Shown here: positions 45,958 through 55,218 of the stretch, piece by piece
Numbering within the stretch: position 1 is the stretch's first letter
Layout: each line of letters starts with the position of its first letter
From: Lachnospiraceae bacterium
GTDB taxonomy: Bacteria; Bacillota; Clostridia; Lachnospirales; Lachnospiraceae
Assembly (NCBI GenBank): GCA_024682375.1
Contig: JAIKZI010000039.1
Coordinates: 1 to 64,000 of the forward strand
Direction of reading: 5' to 3'
DNA: 64,000 nucleotides
Notes under the pieces: generated by a model
Databases searched by the model: none
The model's input: the letters and a program-made list of their open reading frames with translations, nothing else
Told to the model about the DNA's origin: nothing
Translations under genes and position numbers: made by a program

Positions 45958-48788
45958 GCGAGATTTGGAATTATTTAAAAGAAAGATTCTTTAATACGAA
46001 TCTAAATATAATCTTGAGCGTTTTCGTTCTTTTTTCCTCAATATTACTAGTAAAATTATTCGTACTTCAGGTTATAAGAGGTGGTGAATATTTAAGTAAC
46101 TACAATCTTCTAGTTGAGAGAAAAGATACAATCGAAGCAACTCGAGGAAATATCTATGACAGAAACGGTAATCTTCTTGCCTACAATGAGGTTGCATCTT
46201 CTGTAACAATAGAAGACGAGTTCTCCGATTATTCTATGGACGAGAGAAACGAAAAACTCAATTCCACAATTTATAAGGTAATCAAAAATATTGAAGCCAA
46301 CGGTGATTCTATAACTAATAATTTCAATGTTGTTATGGATAGTAATGGAAATTATGAATACAACATCGACGGCACTAAATTGCAGCGTTTTAGAGCTGAT
46401 GTCTTTGGAAAAAAGAGTATCTCAGAACTTTCATACAATGCTAAGCTAGGATTGAACTTAGCAGATGTATCTGCAAAAGATATGATGAAATATCTGATGG
46501 ATAAGAGTAAATATAATATCTCTAAAAAATATCCAGAAGAGATGAGATACAAAATTTGTGTAGTTAGATATGCTTTAGGACTTAATAGTTATCAGAAGTA
46601 TATTTCCACTGTAATCGCATCCAATGTAAGTGATAAAACGGTTGCTTATATTAAAGAAAATCAGCCAGAGTTACCTGGAATTAAGATAGAAGAGAAATCA
46701 GAGCGTAAATATGTAGACAGCCAGTATTTCGCTTCAATACTCGGTTACACAGGAACAATCTCAACTGAAGAATATAATAAACTAAAAGAAACAGATAAAA
46801 ATATTGATTCTAATGACATCGTTGGAAAATCAGGTATTGAGAAAGTTATGAATTCATACCTTTCCGGTACAAAGGGTAGTGATACTCTTTACGTAGATAA
46901 TACCGGAAATGTTATTAAGAAAACAAAACATAAGGATGCTGTTTCAGGTAATGATGTTTACCTTTCTATCGATAAGGATTTACAGGAGAGGACATATAAT
47001 CTTCTAGAATCTAAGCTTGCAGGTATTATTTCAGCTTATCTTGTCAATGCAAAGACTGTTGATTTAACAGCAGATGAAATTCAAATTCCTGTATATGACT
47101 GTTATGTAAATATTATTCAGAACAGATTAGTAAACTATAATCACTTCACTCAGAATGGTGCTACAGACCTTGAAATGAGTGTAGAAAAGAAATATGAATC
47201 TTATCAGAAGAATGTGATTTCTGAGATTCAAAAGAAACTTGAATCCAAGGACTCTACTCCTTTTAGCAAGGAAAATGAGGAATATCAGGAATACGAATCT
47301 ATAATTCTTACGCTTCTTAAGAATAACAATGTACTTCTGAAAGATAAGATTGATACTACAGATGATGAATACAAGAAGTGGGCAGAAGGCTCAATCAGTT
47401 TAAACACTTACTTAAAGCATTGTATCGAGAAAGACTGGATTGAAGTTTCAGCTCTTAATTCAACAACTAAGTACGAAAACTCAGATGAGCTTTATAACAC
47501 TCTTGTAAAATACATCGTAGACAATTGTACTACAAATACACAGTTTATTAATGCTATCTATGAATACGCTATCAGGAATGATGTAATCACAGGAAGCGAA
47601 GTATGTGCACTTCTATATGATCAGGGTATTCTTGAAAAGGATGATGCAACAAGAAACGGACTTGTTTCTGGAAGCATTAACCCTTATAACTTCCTTCAGG
47701 ATAAGATTCAGAACGTGCAGATTACACCAGGTCAGCTTGGAGTTGATCCTTCCTCTGCATCATGTGTAATTATGAATCCAAAGACAGGAGAAATTTTAGC
47801 TTGTGTATCTTATCCTGGATACAATAACAATAGACTGGCAAACCAGGTAGATAATACATATTATCAGTACCTGCTTTCATCCAAGTCCAGCCCGCTTTAT
47901 AACCATGCTACACAGCAGAGAACAGCCCCAGGATCTACCTATAAGCTTTCTACATCAGTAGCAGGTTTTAAGGAGAATATCATCGATACCTCTACAGTAT
48001 TTAATTGTACTGGTGAATTTGATCTGATTTCAAACAAGCCTAAGTGTTGGATTTATCCAGGTGGACATGGAAGTGAAAACGTTGTATCCGCAATTAAGGA
48101 TTCTTGTAACGTTTTCTTCTACAATGTAGGCTACAATTTGGCTGGTGGTTCAGAGCATTATAATGATGCTTATGGTATCAAGAGATTGAATAAATATGCT
48201 TCTATGTTCGGTCTTGATAGAAAGACTGGAGTAGAAATCGATGAAAATCCTTCAACTCTTGCCACACAGTATCCTGTAATGGCTGCTATCGGACAGTCTG
48301 ATAACAACATGACAACTATTGGTTTAGCTAGATATGTAAGTGCAATTGCCACAAAGGGAAATGTATATGACTTGACTCTATTAGATCATGTTCAGAGCAA
48401 GAGTGGTGAAAAACTAAAAACATACTCACCTAAGCTTTCAAACCAGGTAAATATCCTTTCATCTACTGAATGGAATGCAATTCATACCGGTATGGAACAG
48501 GTAGTAGAAAATACATCTACTTACGCGGGCTACAACATAAAAGTAGCTGGAAAGACTGGTACAGCCCAGGAAAACAAGAAGAGACCTTCACATTCACTCT
48601 TCGTTGGATATGCTCCAGCCGACGATCCACAGATGTCCTTTGCAATTCGAATTACTCATGGACATGGATCTGCGAACGCAGTAGCTGTAAGTAAAGATAT
48701 CATCGGTTGCTTCTTTGGCGATCAGAGCGCAATCGACAAGGCAAATAACTTAAAAGCATTAGAAAGTTCAACATCTGCTGGAGATTAA
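45954..48788 (+). CDS. mrdA: Penicillin-binding protein 2 (elongasome transpeptidase)
   Basis: It crosslinks peptidoglycan during elongation together with RodA. At 944 residues it is longer than most PBP2s because of a large middle insertion (about 330-580). One N-terminal membrane helix (about 17-40) leads to the pedestal block ATRGNIYDRNGNLLAYNE. The transpeptidase domain has STYK near 660, SCN near 716 and KTGTAQE near 866. The start is TTG at 45954, overlapping the mreD stop; TGGAG precedes it. The insert is Lys/Glu/Ser-rich and of unknown role. Confidence 0.95.
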   Translation: MSEIWNYLKERFFNTNLNIILSVFVLFSSILLVKLFVLQVIRGGEYLSNYNLLVERKDTIEATRGNIYDRNGNLLAYNEVASSVTIEDEFSDYSMDERNEKLNSTIYKVIKNIEANGDSITNNFNVVMDSNGNYEYNIDGTKLQRFRADVFGKKSISELSYNAKLGLNLADVSAKDMMKYLMDKSKYNISKKYPEEMRYKICVVRYALGLNSYQKYISTVIASNVSDKTVAYIKENQPELPGIKIEEKSERKYVDSQYFASILGYTGTISTEEYNKLKETDKNIDSNDIVGKSGIEKVMNSYLSGTKGSDTLYVDNTGNVIKKTKHKDAVSGNDVYLSIDKDLQERTYNLLESKLAGIISAYLVNAKTVDLTADEIQIPVYDCYVNIIQNRLVNYNHFTQNGATDLEMSVEKKYESYQKNVISEIQKKLESKDSTPFSKENEEYQEYESIILTLLKNNNVLLKDKIDTTDDEYKKWAEGSISLNTYLKHCIEKDWIEVSALNSTTKYENSDELYNTLVKYIVDNCTTNTQFINAIYEYAIRNDVITGSEVCALLYDQGILEKDDATRNGLVSGSINPYNFLQDKIQNVQITPGQLGVDPSSASCVIMNPKTGEILACVSYPGYNNNRLANQVDNTYYQYLLSSKSSPLYNHATQQRTAPGSTYKLSTSVAGFKENIIDTSTVFNCTGEFDLISNKPKCWIYPGGHGSENVVSAIKDSCNVFFYNVGYNLAGGSEHYNDAYGIKRLNKYASMFGLDRKTGVEIDENPSTLATQYPVMAAIGQSDNNMTTIGLARYVSAIATKGNVYDLTLLDHVQSKSGEKLKTYSPKLSNQVNILSSTEWNAIHTGMEQVVENTSTYAGYNIKVAGKTGTAQENKKRPSHSLFVGYAPADDPQMSFAIRITHGHGSANAVAVSKDIIGCFFGDQSAIDKANNLKALESSTSAGD

Positions 48789-48789
48789 A

Positions 48790-49476
48790 ATGGCTTCATA
48801 TGTAACTATTAAAAGTAATGCATCATGCATAATATTAAAACTTGATAGAAAAGCACCTATAGAAGATGTACTACGTGAGATTTGTCATAAATTTGCTGCA
48901 TCTAGAAAATTCTTCGGAAAGTCAAATATCGTACTTCAAATTGAAGACAGAAGACTTTCCGATGATGAACTAAATGCCGTAATACAGTCAGTTGAATATA
49001 ATTCAGACCTAAAGGTTTCTCTTATAAGAATTGATGATAAGACTCGCGGAAAAAAATATCTCGAAATGATGCGTAGTGACAAACAGGATTATATAGATTC
49101 AAATTTCAGGATTGTATATGGTCCTATCGAAGATAAAACTATCGAATCCGATATAAGTCTTATAATTCTTGGCGATGTACCTGAGTACACAACTATAAAT
49201 TGTGCCGGAAATATTGTTGTCTTCGGTGAACTTGAAGGAAGAGCAAATGCAGGAAATCCTGAGAGAAATCATTGCTTTGTAGTTGCAAATAATATCACAG
49301 CAGACAAACTTTCAATCGGAGCACATGAATGTGATATTCCAAAGAAAAGAAAGAAACTTTTTTCCGGAAAAAATAATGGCTCCGTAATTATCTTTGAAAA
49401 AGATAGATTTATTATGAATGATTTTGGAAATATTGATTTATATAAGCATATCAATAAGAGAAAGGCTAGAAGATAA
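48790..49476 (+). CDS. minC: Septum-site determining protein MinC
   Basis: MinC inhibits FtsZ assembly away from mid-cell. At 228 residues the N-terminal domain spans about 1-100 and the C-terminal beta-helix about 105-228, with INCAGNIVVFGELEGRANAGN and the short FVVANNITADKLSIG, typical of MinC_C. The start is one base after the mrdA stop. In related bacteria minD and minE follow directly, but here rodA starts at the minC stop (shared bases 49476) and neither partner is present in this window. The C-terminus is basic (NKRKARR), which is unusual. Confidence 0.9.
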   Translation: MASYVTIKSNASCIILKLDRKAPIEDVLREICHKFAASRKFFGKSNIVLQIEDRRLSDDELNAVIQSVEYNSDLKVSLIRIDDKTRGKKYLEMMRSDKQDYIDSNFRIVYGPIEDKTIESDISLIILGDVPEYTTINCAGNIVVFGELEGRANAGNPERNHCFVVANNITADKLSIGAHECDIPKKRKKLFSGKNNGSVIIFEKDRFIMNDFGNIDLYKHINKRKARR

Positions 49477-50582
49477 TGCTCTTTAGAAATTATCAATTTA
49501 AAAGTTTGAATATCAGACTGATAATCTATACATTAGCATTGACTATAATCGGAATTTTGATTATTGGTAGTGCCAACCCTGATTCACAGAAAAAGCAGAT
49601 TCTTGGTCTGGTACTTAGTATTATCGTTATGTTTGGAATGGCACTTGTAGATTATGATTTTTTGCTGCAATTCCACTGGGTATATTACATTGTAAATACA
49701 GTACTACTTGTGGCAGTACTTTTTTCTGGACACGATTCACACGGTGCCCAGAGATGGTTAAAAATCGGTATCACATTCCAGCCATCTGAGCTAGCTAAGA
49801 TTTTATTAGTACTATTTATGGCCTGGTTTTTAACGAAACACCAGGATGATTTAAATACGAGAAAAGTACTTCTAAGTTATGCAGCTTTATGTGGAATCCC
49901 GCTTCTTTTGATTTTGAAGGAACCTGATCTTTCAACTACAATTGTTACATTCATGGTTCTTTTAACATTGATCTGTGCTGCAGGACTTACAAGAAAAATT
50001 GTTGTACCGTTCTTTTCAATTACAGTACCTGCATTTTTCTTATATATAATATTTGTATATCAGACTAAGAATACACTTCTTGGATCATATCAGGGAGAAA
50101 GAATTCTTGCCTGGTTACATCCTGAGGATCATCCTCAGAAGGCTTATCAGCAGCATAACTCTATTATGGCCATCGGTTCTGGAATGTTGTTCGGAAAGGG
50201 TCTAAATAATGACAGTTCTACTTCTGTAAAGAATGGAAACTTCATCCCCGAACCACAGACCGATTTTATCTTCGCCGTAGCAGGAGAGGAGCTTGGATTT
50301 ATAGGTTCAGCCATTATCATTATTTTGATACTTTTGATTTCATATGAATGTATCAAAACAGCCAAGAAAGCTAATACATTAAGTGGTACATTAATCTGTG
50401 TAGGAATGGCTTGTATCATTTCCTTCCAGAGTTTTGTAAATATATGCGTAGTAACAGGTCTAATGCCAAACACAGGACTTACACTTCCATTTGTAAGTTA
50501 TGGTCTGACCTCGTTATTAACTCTATACTTTGGTATAGGAGTTGTATTAAATGTAAGTCTGCAAGAAAAACGATATCGATAA
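49476..50582 (+). CDS. rodA: Peptidoglycan glycosyltransferase RodA
   Basis: This SEDS-family membrane polymerase works with PBP2. At 368 residues with about ten membrane segments, it carries HGAQRWLKIGITFQPSELAKI, the conserved loop KNGNFIPEPQTDFIFAVAGEELG with its catalytic aspartate region, and GLTLPFVSYGLTSLLTLYFGIG near the end. The first base is shared with the minC stop. It closes the shape operon; mgsA follows after 52 bases. Confidence 0.96.
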   Translation: MLFRNYQFKSLNIRLIIYTLALTIIGILIIGSANPDSQKKQILGLVLSIIVMFGMALVDYDFLLQFHWVYYIVNTVLLVAVLFSGHDSHGAQRWLKIGITFQPSELAKILLVLFMAWFLTKHQDDLNTRKVLLSYAALCGIPLLLILKEPDLSTTIVTFMVLLTLICAAGLTRKIVVPFFSITVPAFFLYIIFVYQTKNTLLGSYQGERILAWLHPEDHPQKAYQQHNSIMAIGSGMLFGKGLNNDSSTSVKNGNFIPEPQTDFIFAVAGEELGFIGSAIIIILILLISYECIKTAKKANTLSGTLICVGMACIISFQSFVNICVVTGLMPNTGLTLPFVSYGLTSLLTLYFGIGVVLNVSLQEKRYR

Positions 50583-50634
50583 TTTGTTATTTATTATATA
50601 ATGAATTCAGATTGATTATAGTGGAGGCAAAACT

Positions 50635-51030
50635 ATGAATATAGGATTAGTTGCACACGACGCGAAGAAAAATCTAATGCAGAATTTTTGTATAGCTTAC
50701 AAAGGTATACTTCAGAAAAATGAATTATATGCTACTGGTACCACAGGTCGCTTAATTGAAGAAGTTACTAATCTAAACATACACAAATTTCTAGCTGGAC
50801 ATTTAGGTGGAACACAGCAGTTGGGTGCTCAGATTGAACACAATAACATCGACTTGGTCATCTTTTTAAGAGATGCACTCACAGTAAAACACAACGAACC
50901 AGACGTAAACAATATAGTTAAGATTTGTGATGCAAACAATATTCCACTAGCTACAAATGTTGCTACTGCAGAACTTTTGATAAAGGCTTTAGACAGAGGA
51001 GATATGGACTGGCGTGAAATGTATAGGTAG
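50635..51030 (+). CDS. mgsA: Methylglyoxal synthase, active-site aspartate replaced
   Basis: MgsA converts DHAP to methylglyoxal and phosphate, a bypass under phosphate limitation. At 131 residues with NIGLVAHDAKK, ATGTTGRLIEE and IPLATNVATAELL, family membership is clear. In E. coli the catalytic base is Asp71 in GGDQQ; here the same loop reads GGTQQ with threonine at position 60, and the later loop reads HNEPDV rather than HDPDV. Activity is therefore doubtful. GTGGAGG lies 8 bases before the ATG. The last 17 bases overlap the next gene. The conserved synteny with rodA in Lachnospiraceae argues it is the true orthologue. Confidence 0.88.
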   Translation: MNIGLVAHDAKKNLMQNFCIAYKGILQKNELYATGTTGRLIEEVTNLNIHKFLAGHLGGTQQLGAQIEHNNIDLVIFLRDALTVKHNEPDVNNIVKICDANNIPLATNVATAELLIKALDRGDMDWREMYR

Positions 51031-52000
51031 AAAAAAGATTGCATTTATCTTGCTTCTTATGGTTTCATTTGTATCAATGACTTCATGTTCTTTTGGATAT
51101 CAGAAGCAGTTTGAGGCAAAAAACTCCTTAAAAGTCTATGGAATCACAAGAGATAGCCAGACTACATTTGAGCCGAAGACTTTTTTCCAGGATAAGTGTA
51201 TCCCAAAAGATACTAAAGATATCGATATAAAGGATATAAATGTTTGCTATGGAGCAGCTTGCTACAATGCTACAAGCAATAAGACTCTATATGGATATAA
51301 GAGCCTGGAGAAGGTTTATCCTGCAAGTACAACAAAGATTCTTACAGCACTTACAGCTGTGAAATATGGTGATTTAGATAAGAAAGTCACTGTATCTGAA
51401 AACTGTATGATACAAATTGAAGGATCTAGTATGGCCCACTTAAATGTTGGCGATCAGATTACAATTCGAGAACTTTTGTATGGACTTATTCTTCCAAGTG
51501 GAAATGATGCAGCAGTCGCTATTGCAGAAGGAGTAGCAGGATCTATAAAAGATTTTGTAAAACTTATGAATAAAACTGCAAAAGAAATTGGAGCTACTCA
51601 TTCACATTTTGTAACTCCAAATGGATTGCATGATAAAAATCATTATACAACTCCATATGATATTTATTTGATTACAAATGAGGCTATAAAGAACGATACA
51701 GTTGCTCAGGTTCTTTCAACTACAACCTATAATGCATATTATAGAGATGCAAATGGAAATCCTGTAAATATGACTTGGAATTCTTCAAACCTATTTGCAA
51801 CTAAGAAATATGCTATTAATGAAAATTACACATTTGTAGGCGGAAAGACTGGAACTACAGCTGAAGCTAAGTATTGTCTTGTACTTATTACAAAGAATCA
51901 AAAAGGCGATACTATAATTTCAGAAGTATACGGATCCAATAATAAATACAATTTATATTTACTACATAACGAAATCTTAAATGCAGTTAAAGATTTCTGA
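51014..52000 (+). CDS. D-alanyl-D-alanine carboxypeptidase (serine type)
   Basis: It trims the terminal D-Ala of peptidoglycan stems on the outer face of the membrane. At 328 residues it carries all three serine-penicillin-recognition motifs: STTK (105-108), SGN (162-164) and KTG (near 277). The N-terminus is basic plus hydrophobic and ends in MTSC (C25), compatible with a lipoprotein signal, although the -3 residue is Met rather than Leu. It is shorter than DacA of E. coli because the C-terminal anchor domain is missing, consistent with lipid anchoring. It overlaps mgsA by 17 bases. Confidence 0.92.
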   Translation: MKCIGRKKIAFILLLMVSFVSMTSCSFGYQKQFEAKNSLKVYGITRDSQTTFEPKTFFQDKCIPKDTKDIDIKDINVCYGAACYNATSNKTLYGYKSLEKVYPASTTKILTALTAVKYGDLDKKVTVSENCMIQIEGSSMAHLNVGDQITIRELLYGLILPSGNDAAVAIAEGVAGSIKDFVKLMNKTAKEIGATHSHFVTPNGLHDKNHYTTPYDIYLITNEAIKNDTVAQVLSTTTYNAYYRDANGNPVNMTWNSSNLFATKKYAINENYTFVGGKTGTTAEAKYCLVLITKNQKGDTIISEVYGSNNKYNLYLLHNEILNAVKDF

Positions 52001-52023
52001 ATATAAACTCTTACTTTGTATTA

Positions 52024-52052
52024 TTGTTATTTAATTTAACATATATTATAAT
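52024..52052 (+). promoter_or_regulatory. Promoter of the solo P-loop gene
   Basis: TTGTTA (52024-52029), 17 bases, TATAAT (52047-52052). It is 39 bases ahead of the ATG at 52092 and is followed by AAAGGAGGG. Confidence 0.75.
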
Positions 52053-52091
52053 TTAGTTAATCAATAATGATTCTTACAAAGGAGGGTTCTT

Positions 52092-52514
52092 ATGGTTGAA
52101 TTTATCGTTGGGGAAAAAGGTCGAGGAAAGACTACCAAGCTCATCGACAGAGCTAACAAAGTAGTAAAAGATGTCGAAGGAAGCGTAGTATTTTTGGATC
52201 GAGACAATAACAAAATGTTTGATCTCGATCGAAATATTAGATTAGTAAATCTAGCAAATTATAATCTAAAGAATAACGACAATTTCCTGGGATTCGTGTC
52301 CGGTCTAGTTTCTCAAAATTCAGATATTGAATATGTATTCGTAGACGGTTTTCTAAATGTTTCAAAGATAGATGTAAATGCGACCTTAGAAGATACCGTA
52401 AATGAACTCGAAGATTTATCAGATAAATTTAACATAACCTTTGTTTTAAGCGTATCTAGATCTAAAGAAGAGATTCCGGATACTTTATCATCAAAGATAG
52501 TACTAGCACTTTAA
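52092..52514 (+). CDS. Unrecognised small P-loop protein
   Basis: At 140 residues it has Walker A GEKGRGKTT at 7-15 and a Walker B-like hydrophobic strand YVFVDGFLNV (near 94-103). It has no membrane segment, no signal and no second domain. It is not MinD/ParA (no deviant KGGxGKT) and too short for a kinase or helicase. The fold may be a minimal ATPase or nucleotide-binding regulator. It has its own promoter and an AAAGGAGGG ribosome site and ends before a perfect terminator, so it is a single-gene unit between the cell-shape genes and the HlyD/sepF run. I cannot assign a role. Confidence 0.85.
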   Translation: MVEFIVGEKGRGKTTKLIDRANKVVKDVEGSVVFLDRDNNKMFDLDRNIRLVNLANYNLKNNDNFLGFVSGLVSQNSDIEYVFVDGFLNVSKIDVNATLEDTVNELEDLSDKFNITFVLSVSRSKEEIPDTLSSKIVLAL

Positions 52515-52527
52515 GTTAATAGATTTT

Positions 52528-52562
52528 AAAAGGTGCCAAAAATTATTTTTGGCACCTTTTTT
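52528..52562 (+). terminator. Perfect intrinsic terminator after the P-loop gene
   Basis: AAAAGGTGCCAAAAA (52528-52542) and its exact complement TTTTTGGCACCTTTT (52546-52560) form a 15-bp stem with a TTA loop, ending in a T run. It separates the P-loop gene from the following operon, which starts 12 bases later. Confidence 0.9.
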
Positions 52563-52573
52563 ATGGGCAAAAT

Positions 52574-53953
52574 ATGGCAAAGAAAAAAAGAAGAAATATC
52601 TCAAAATTTCCAGATAAACCAAATATAAATATTAGTCTAATCATAGTACTAATCATAATGATTTATATTCTTTACTATATTTTTTCCTATCTAACTAGAA
52701 GTCATATCTCTGTATACGAAGTAAAGATGGGTTCTATCGCACGAAATAACCATTATGATGCGATGGCCATTCGAGATGAGACAGTAGTTAATGCGGAAAA
52801 AAGTGGTTATCCTTTTTACTATGCTGCTAACTCATCCAGGGTTGGTGCACAGTCAAAAATCTATGGAATTGATGATTCCGGAAAACTTACAAAAAAACTA
52901 AATTCTGCATCGAATCAGAAGAAAGCTCTAGATGAAACTGAATTAGGTGAATTTGAAAACACAATTTCCATTTTTATGGATGGTTACAAAAATATTGACT
53001 TTTCAAAGAACTATATATTTAAAACCGATCTTGAGGATCAGATTCAAAAGGCATATAACAATGAAGCTGCAAACGCCTATGAAGGAGACATAAATTCAGC
53101 TATACAAAATGGTAGTTACCAGGTCTATACACCTGTTAATACCGGATTTCTTGTCTATTCAATCGATGGTTATGAAGGTACAACACTTGATAATTTCACT
53201 TCGATGAAAGATAAGAAGGATGTTAAGAGTGTACCTGATTTAAGAACCAATAAGAAAATAAAAGCCGGTCAACCGGTATATAAAATTATAAATTCAGATG
53301 ATTGGTCTTTGACTATGAATATTTCAAAGAAGGTATATTTAGAGCTCAAAGATAAAATGGCTATTAATATAAAATTCGATTACGATGGATCTAAAACCAC
53401 AGCTGCATCTGAAACTAAAAAAATCGGAAACAAATATTATTTGATTTTAAATCTTACAAACTCTATGGAAAGATTTGCTTCAAACAGATTTATTTCTATA
53501 GAATTATTAATCAACCAGGAAAGCGGACTTAAAATTCCAAATTCTGCAATTGATGAAAAAGAATTCTATGTAATTCCTAAAGACTACTTTATGCTTGGAA
53601 ACAATGCAAAAGATTTAGGTTTGATGACACGTGGAAATGGTGATAGTTTCGTATCTCCTGAAATCTATTATTCGACAGTAGACAATTACTATGTCTTAAA
53701 ATCTGATTTAAAAGATGTAAAAGAGATTGTAATTCCTAATTCAAGCGATACCTATACACTTTCACATAATACTAAAAAGTGTAAAGGAGTATATAACGTA
53801 AATAAGGGATTTGCTGATTTTCGAATCATAAATGTTCTTTATAGTACTGATGATTACAGTATTATTTCAGATGAAAGTTCATATGGAGTAACACTTTATG
53901 ACCATATAGCCCTGGACGGAAAGAATATCGAAAACGGCAAGATTATTTACTAG
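52574..53953 (+). CDS. HlyD-like membrane-fusion-type protein
   Basis: At 459 residues a basic N-terminus is followed by one membrane helix (about 19-42), then a mostly beta extracellular part with a barrel-sandwich-like stretch (SVYEVKMGSIARNNHYDA; NTGFLVYSIDGYEG; AGQPVYKI) typical of HlyD-type adaptors. No ABC transporter is adjacent. Relatives beside yggS and sepF are common in Clostridia, so a role near the divisome is possible but unproven. There is only a weak ribosome site (GGGCAAAAT). No promoter was seen between the upstream terminator and the ATG, so expression may depend on partial read-through. Confidence 0.8.
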   Translation: MAKKKRRNISKFPDKPNINISLIIVLIIMIYILYYIFSYLTRSHISVYEVKMGSIARNNHYDAMAIRDETVVNAEKSGYPFYYAANSSRVGAQSKIYGIDDSGKLTKKLNSASNQKKALDETELGEFENTISIFMDGYKNIDFSKNYIFKTDLEDQIQKAYNNEAANAYEGDINSAIQNGSYQVYTPVNTGFLVYSIDGYEGTTLDNFTSMKDKKDVKSVPDLRTNKKIKAGQPVYKIINSDDWSLTMNISKKVYLELKDKMAINIKFDYDGSKTTAASETKKIGNKYYLILNLTNSMERFASNRFISIELLINQESGLKIPNSAIDEKEFYVIPKDYFMLGNNAKDLGLMTRGNGDSFVSPEIYYSTVDNYYVLKSDLKDVKEIVIPNSSDTYTLSHNTKKCKGVYNVNKGFADFRIINVLYSTDDYSIISDESSYGVTLYDHIALDGKNIENGKIIY

Positions 53954-53963
53954 AAAGGTTTTT

Positions 53964-54656
53964 ATGTTAGAAGAAAATTTAAAGACAATTCATAAGAGAA
54001 TTGAAGACGCATGTAAAAAGGCAAATAGAGATGTAAATGATGTCACTTTGATTTGCGTTTCTAAAACAAAACCTTTGTCTGATATAAAAGAAATATATGA
54101 TTTGGGCGAAAGAGATTTTGGAGAAAATAAAGTTCAGGAACTCACCAAGAAAATGCCTGAAATGCCTGAGGATACAAAATGGCATATGATAGGTCACCTG
54201 CAAAGAAACAAGGTGAAATATCTAATAAATCACGTAAAACTAATTCATTCAGTTGATTCATATAGATTAGCTGAAGAGATAAACATTCAGTCAAAGAAAA
54301 AAGGAATCGTCACACCAATTCTTATCGAAGTAAATATAGGTAACGAAGATTCAAAATATGGTGTGAAATATGAGGAAACTAAGACATTAATTAGTGAGAT
54401 TTCAACTTTGGACGGTGTAACTGTACAGGGATTAATGACAGTTGCCCCATATGTAGAAAAAAATGAGGAAAATAGGCCTCTTTTCCGCAAAATGTACGAT
54501 TTATTCATTGACATAAAAAATGAAAACATTGATAATGTAAATATGAATGTTTTGTCTATGGGTATGACAAATGATTTTGAAATAGCCATAGAAGAAGGTG
54601 CCACTATGGTTCGAGTAGGAACCGGTATCTTTGGAGCACGAGATTATTCTAAATAA
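53964..54656 (+). CDS. yggS: PLP homeostasis protein (YggS/PROSC)
   Basis: A pyridoxal-phosphate-binding protein of the alanine-racemase N-terminal fold; it buffers free PLP but has no racemase activity. At 230 residues it has TLICVSKTKP with the PLP lysine, FGENKVQEL, WHMIGHLQRNKVK, EVNIGNEDSKYG and the end block LSMGMTNDFEIAIEEGATMVRVGTGIFG. It is a classic upstream neighbour of sepF. AGAAAGG lies before the ATG. Confidence 0.95.
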   Translation: MLEENLKTIHKRIEDACKKANRDVNDVTLICVSKTKPLSDIKEIYDLGERDFGENKVQELTKKMPEMPEDTKWHMIGHLQRNKVKYLINHVKLIHSVDSYRLAEEINIQSKKKGIVTPILIEVNIGNEDSKYGVKYEETKTLISEISTLDGVTVQGLMTVAPYVEKNEENRPLFRKMYDLFIDIKNENIDNVNMNVLSMGMTNDFEIAIEEGATMVRVGTGIFGARDYSK

Positions 54657-54676
54657 AAAGTTTTTGGAGATTTAAT

Positions 54677-55216
54677 ATGGGAGTTTTTGATAAGATTCTA
54701 AACGTAATGCATCTTGGCGACGAGGATTATGACGACGAAGAATATGATGATGATTTCGATGACGATGAAGAAGAGGATGGTCTTCGTTCATCACTATTTT
54801 CTCGTAAATCAAAAGATGATGATTCTCAAGATGCAGCCAAAGATAAAACTGGTATTGAGAAGAAAAGCTTTATCAGTAATTCAAAAATAACACCACTTCG
54901 TTCTAAGAAATCCGGAGGTAATGATCAATCTATGGAAGTTTGTGTATTTAAGCCATCATCATTCGAAGATGCAAGAGAAATTGGAGAAACTTTATTAGCT
55001 GGACAGACAGTAATTCTCAATATGGAAGGTGTTGATGTTGCACTTGCACAGCGTATCGTTGACTTTGCATCTGGAGCATGTTTCGCATTAGAAGGTAACC
55101 TGCAGAAGGTATCAAACTTTATGTTTGTAATCACACCACATAATGTTGCAATTTCTGGTGATTTACAGGAATTAGTTAACAACTTTGACTTCAGTGGAAT
55201 TCAGACAGGATTTTAA
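54677..55216 (+). CDS. sepF: Cell division protein SepF
   Basis: SepF tethers FtsZ to the membrane and shapes the septum. At 179 residues an N-terminal amphipathic helix (MGVFDKILNVMHLG) is followed by a very acidic linker (DEDYDDEEYDDDFDDDEEED region, 16-35), then a basic stretch, and the SepF domain (95-175: VFKPSSFEDAREIGETLLAG; FASGACFALEGN). It is the divisome gene of this run, whose other cell-division partner in the window, minC, is 5 kb away. Confidence 0.96.
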   Translation: MGVFDKILNVMHLGDEDYDDEEYDDDFDDDEEEDGLRSSLFSRKSKDDDSQDAAKDKTGIEKKSFISNSKITPLRSKKSGGNDQSMEVCVFKPSSFEDAREIGETLLAGQTVILNMEGVDVALAQRIVDFASGACFALEGNLQKVSNFMFVITPHNVAISGDLQELVNNFDFSGIQTGF

Positions 55217-55218
55217 TA

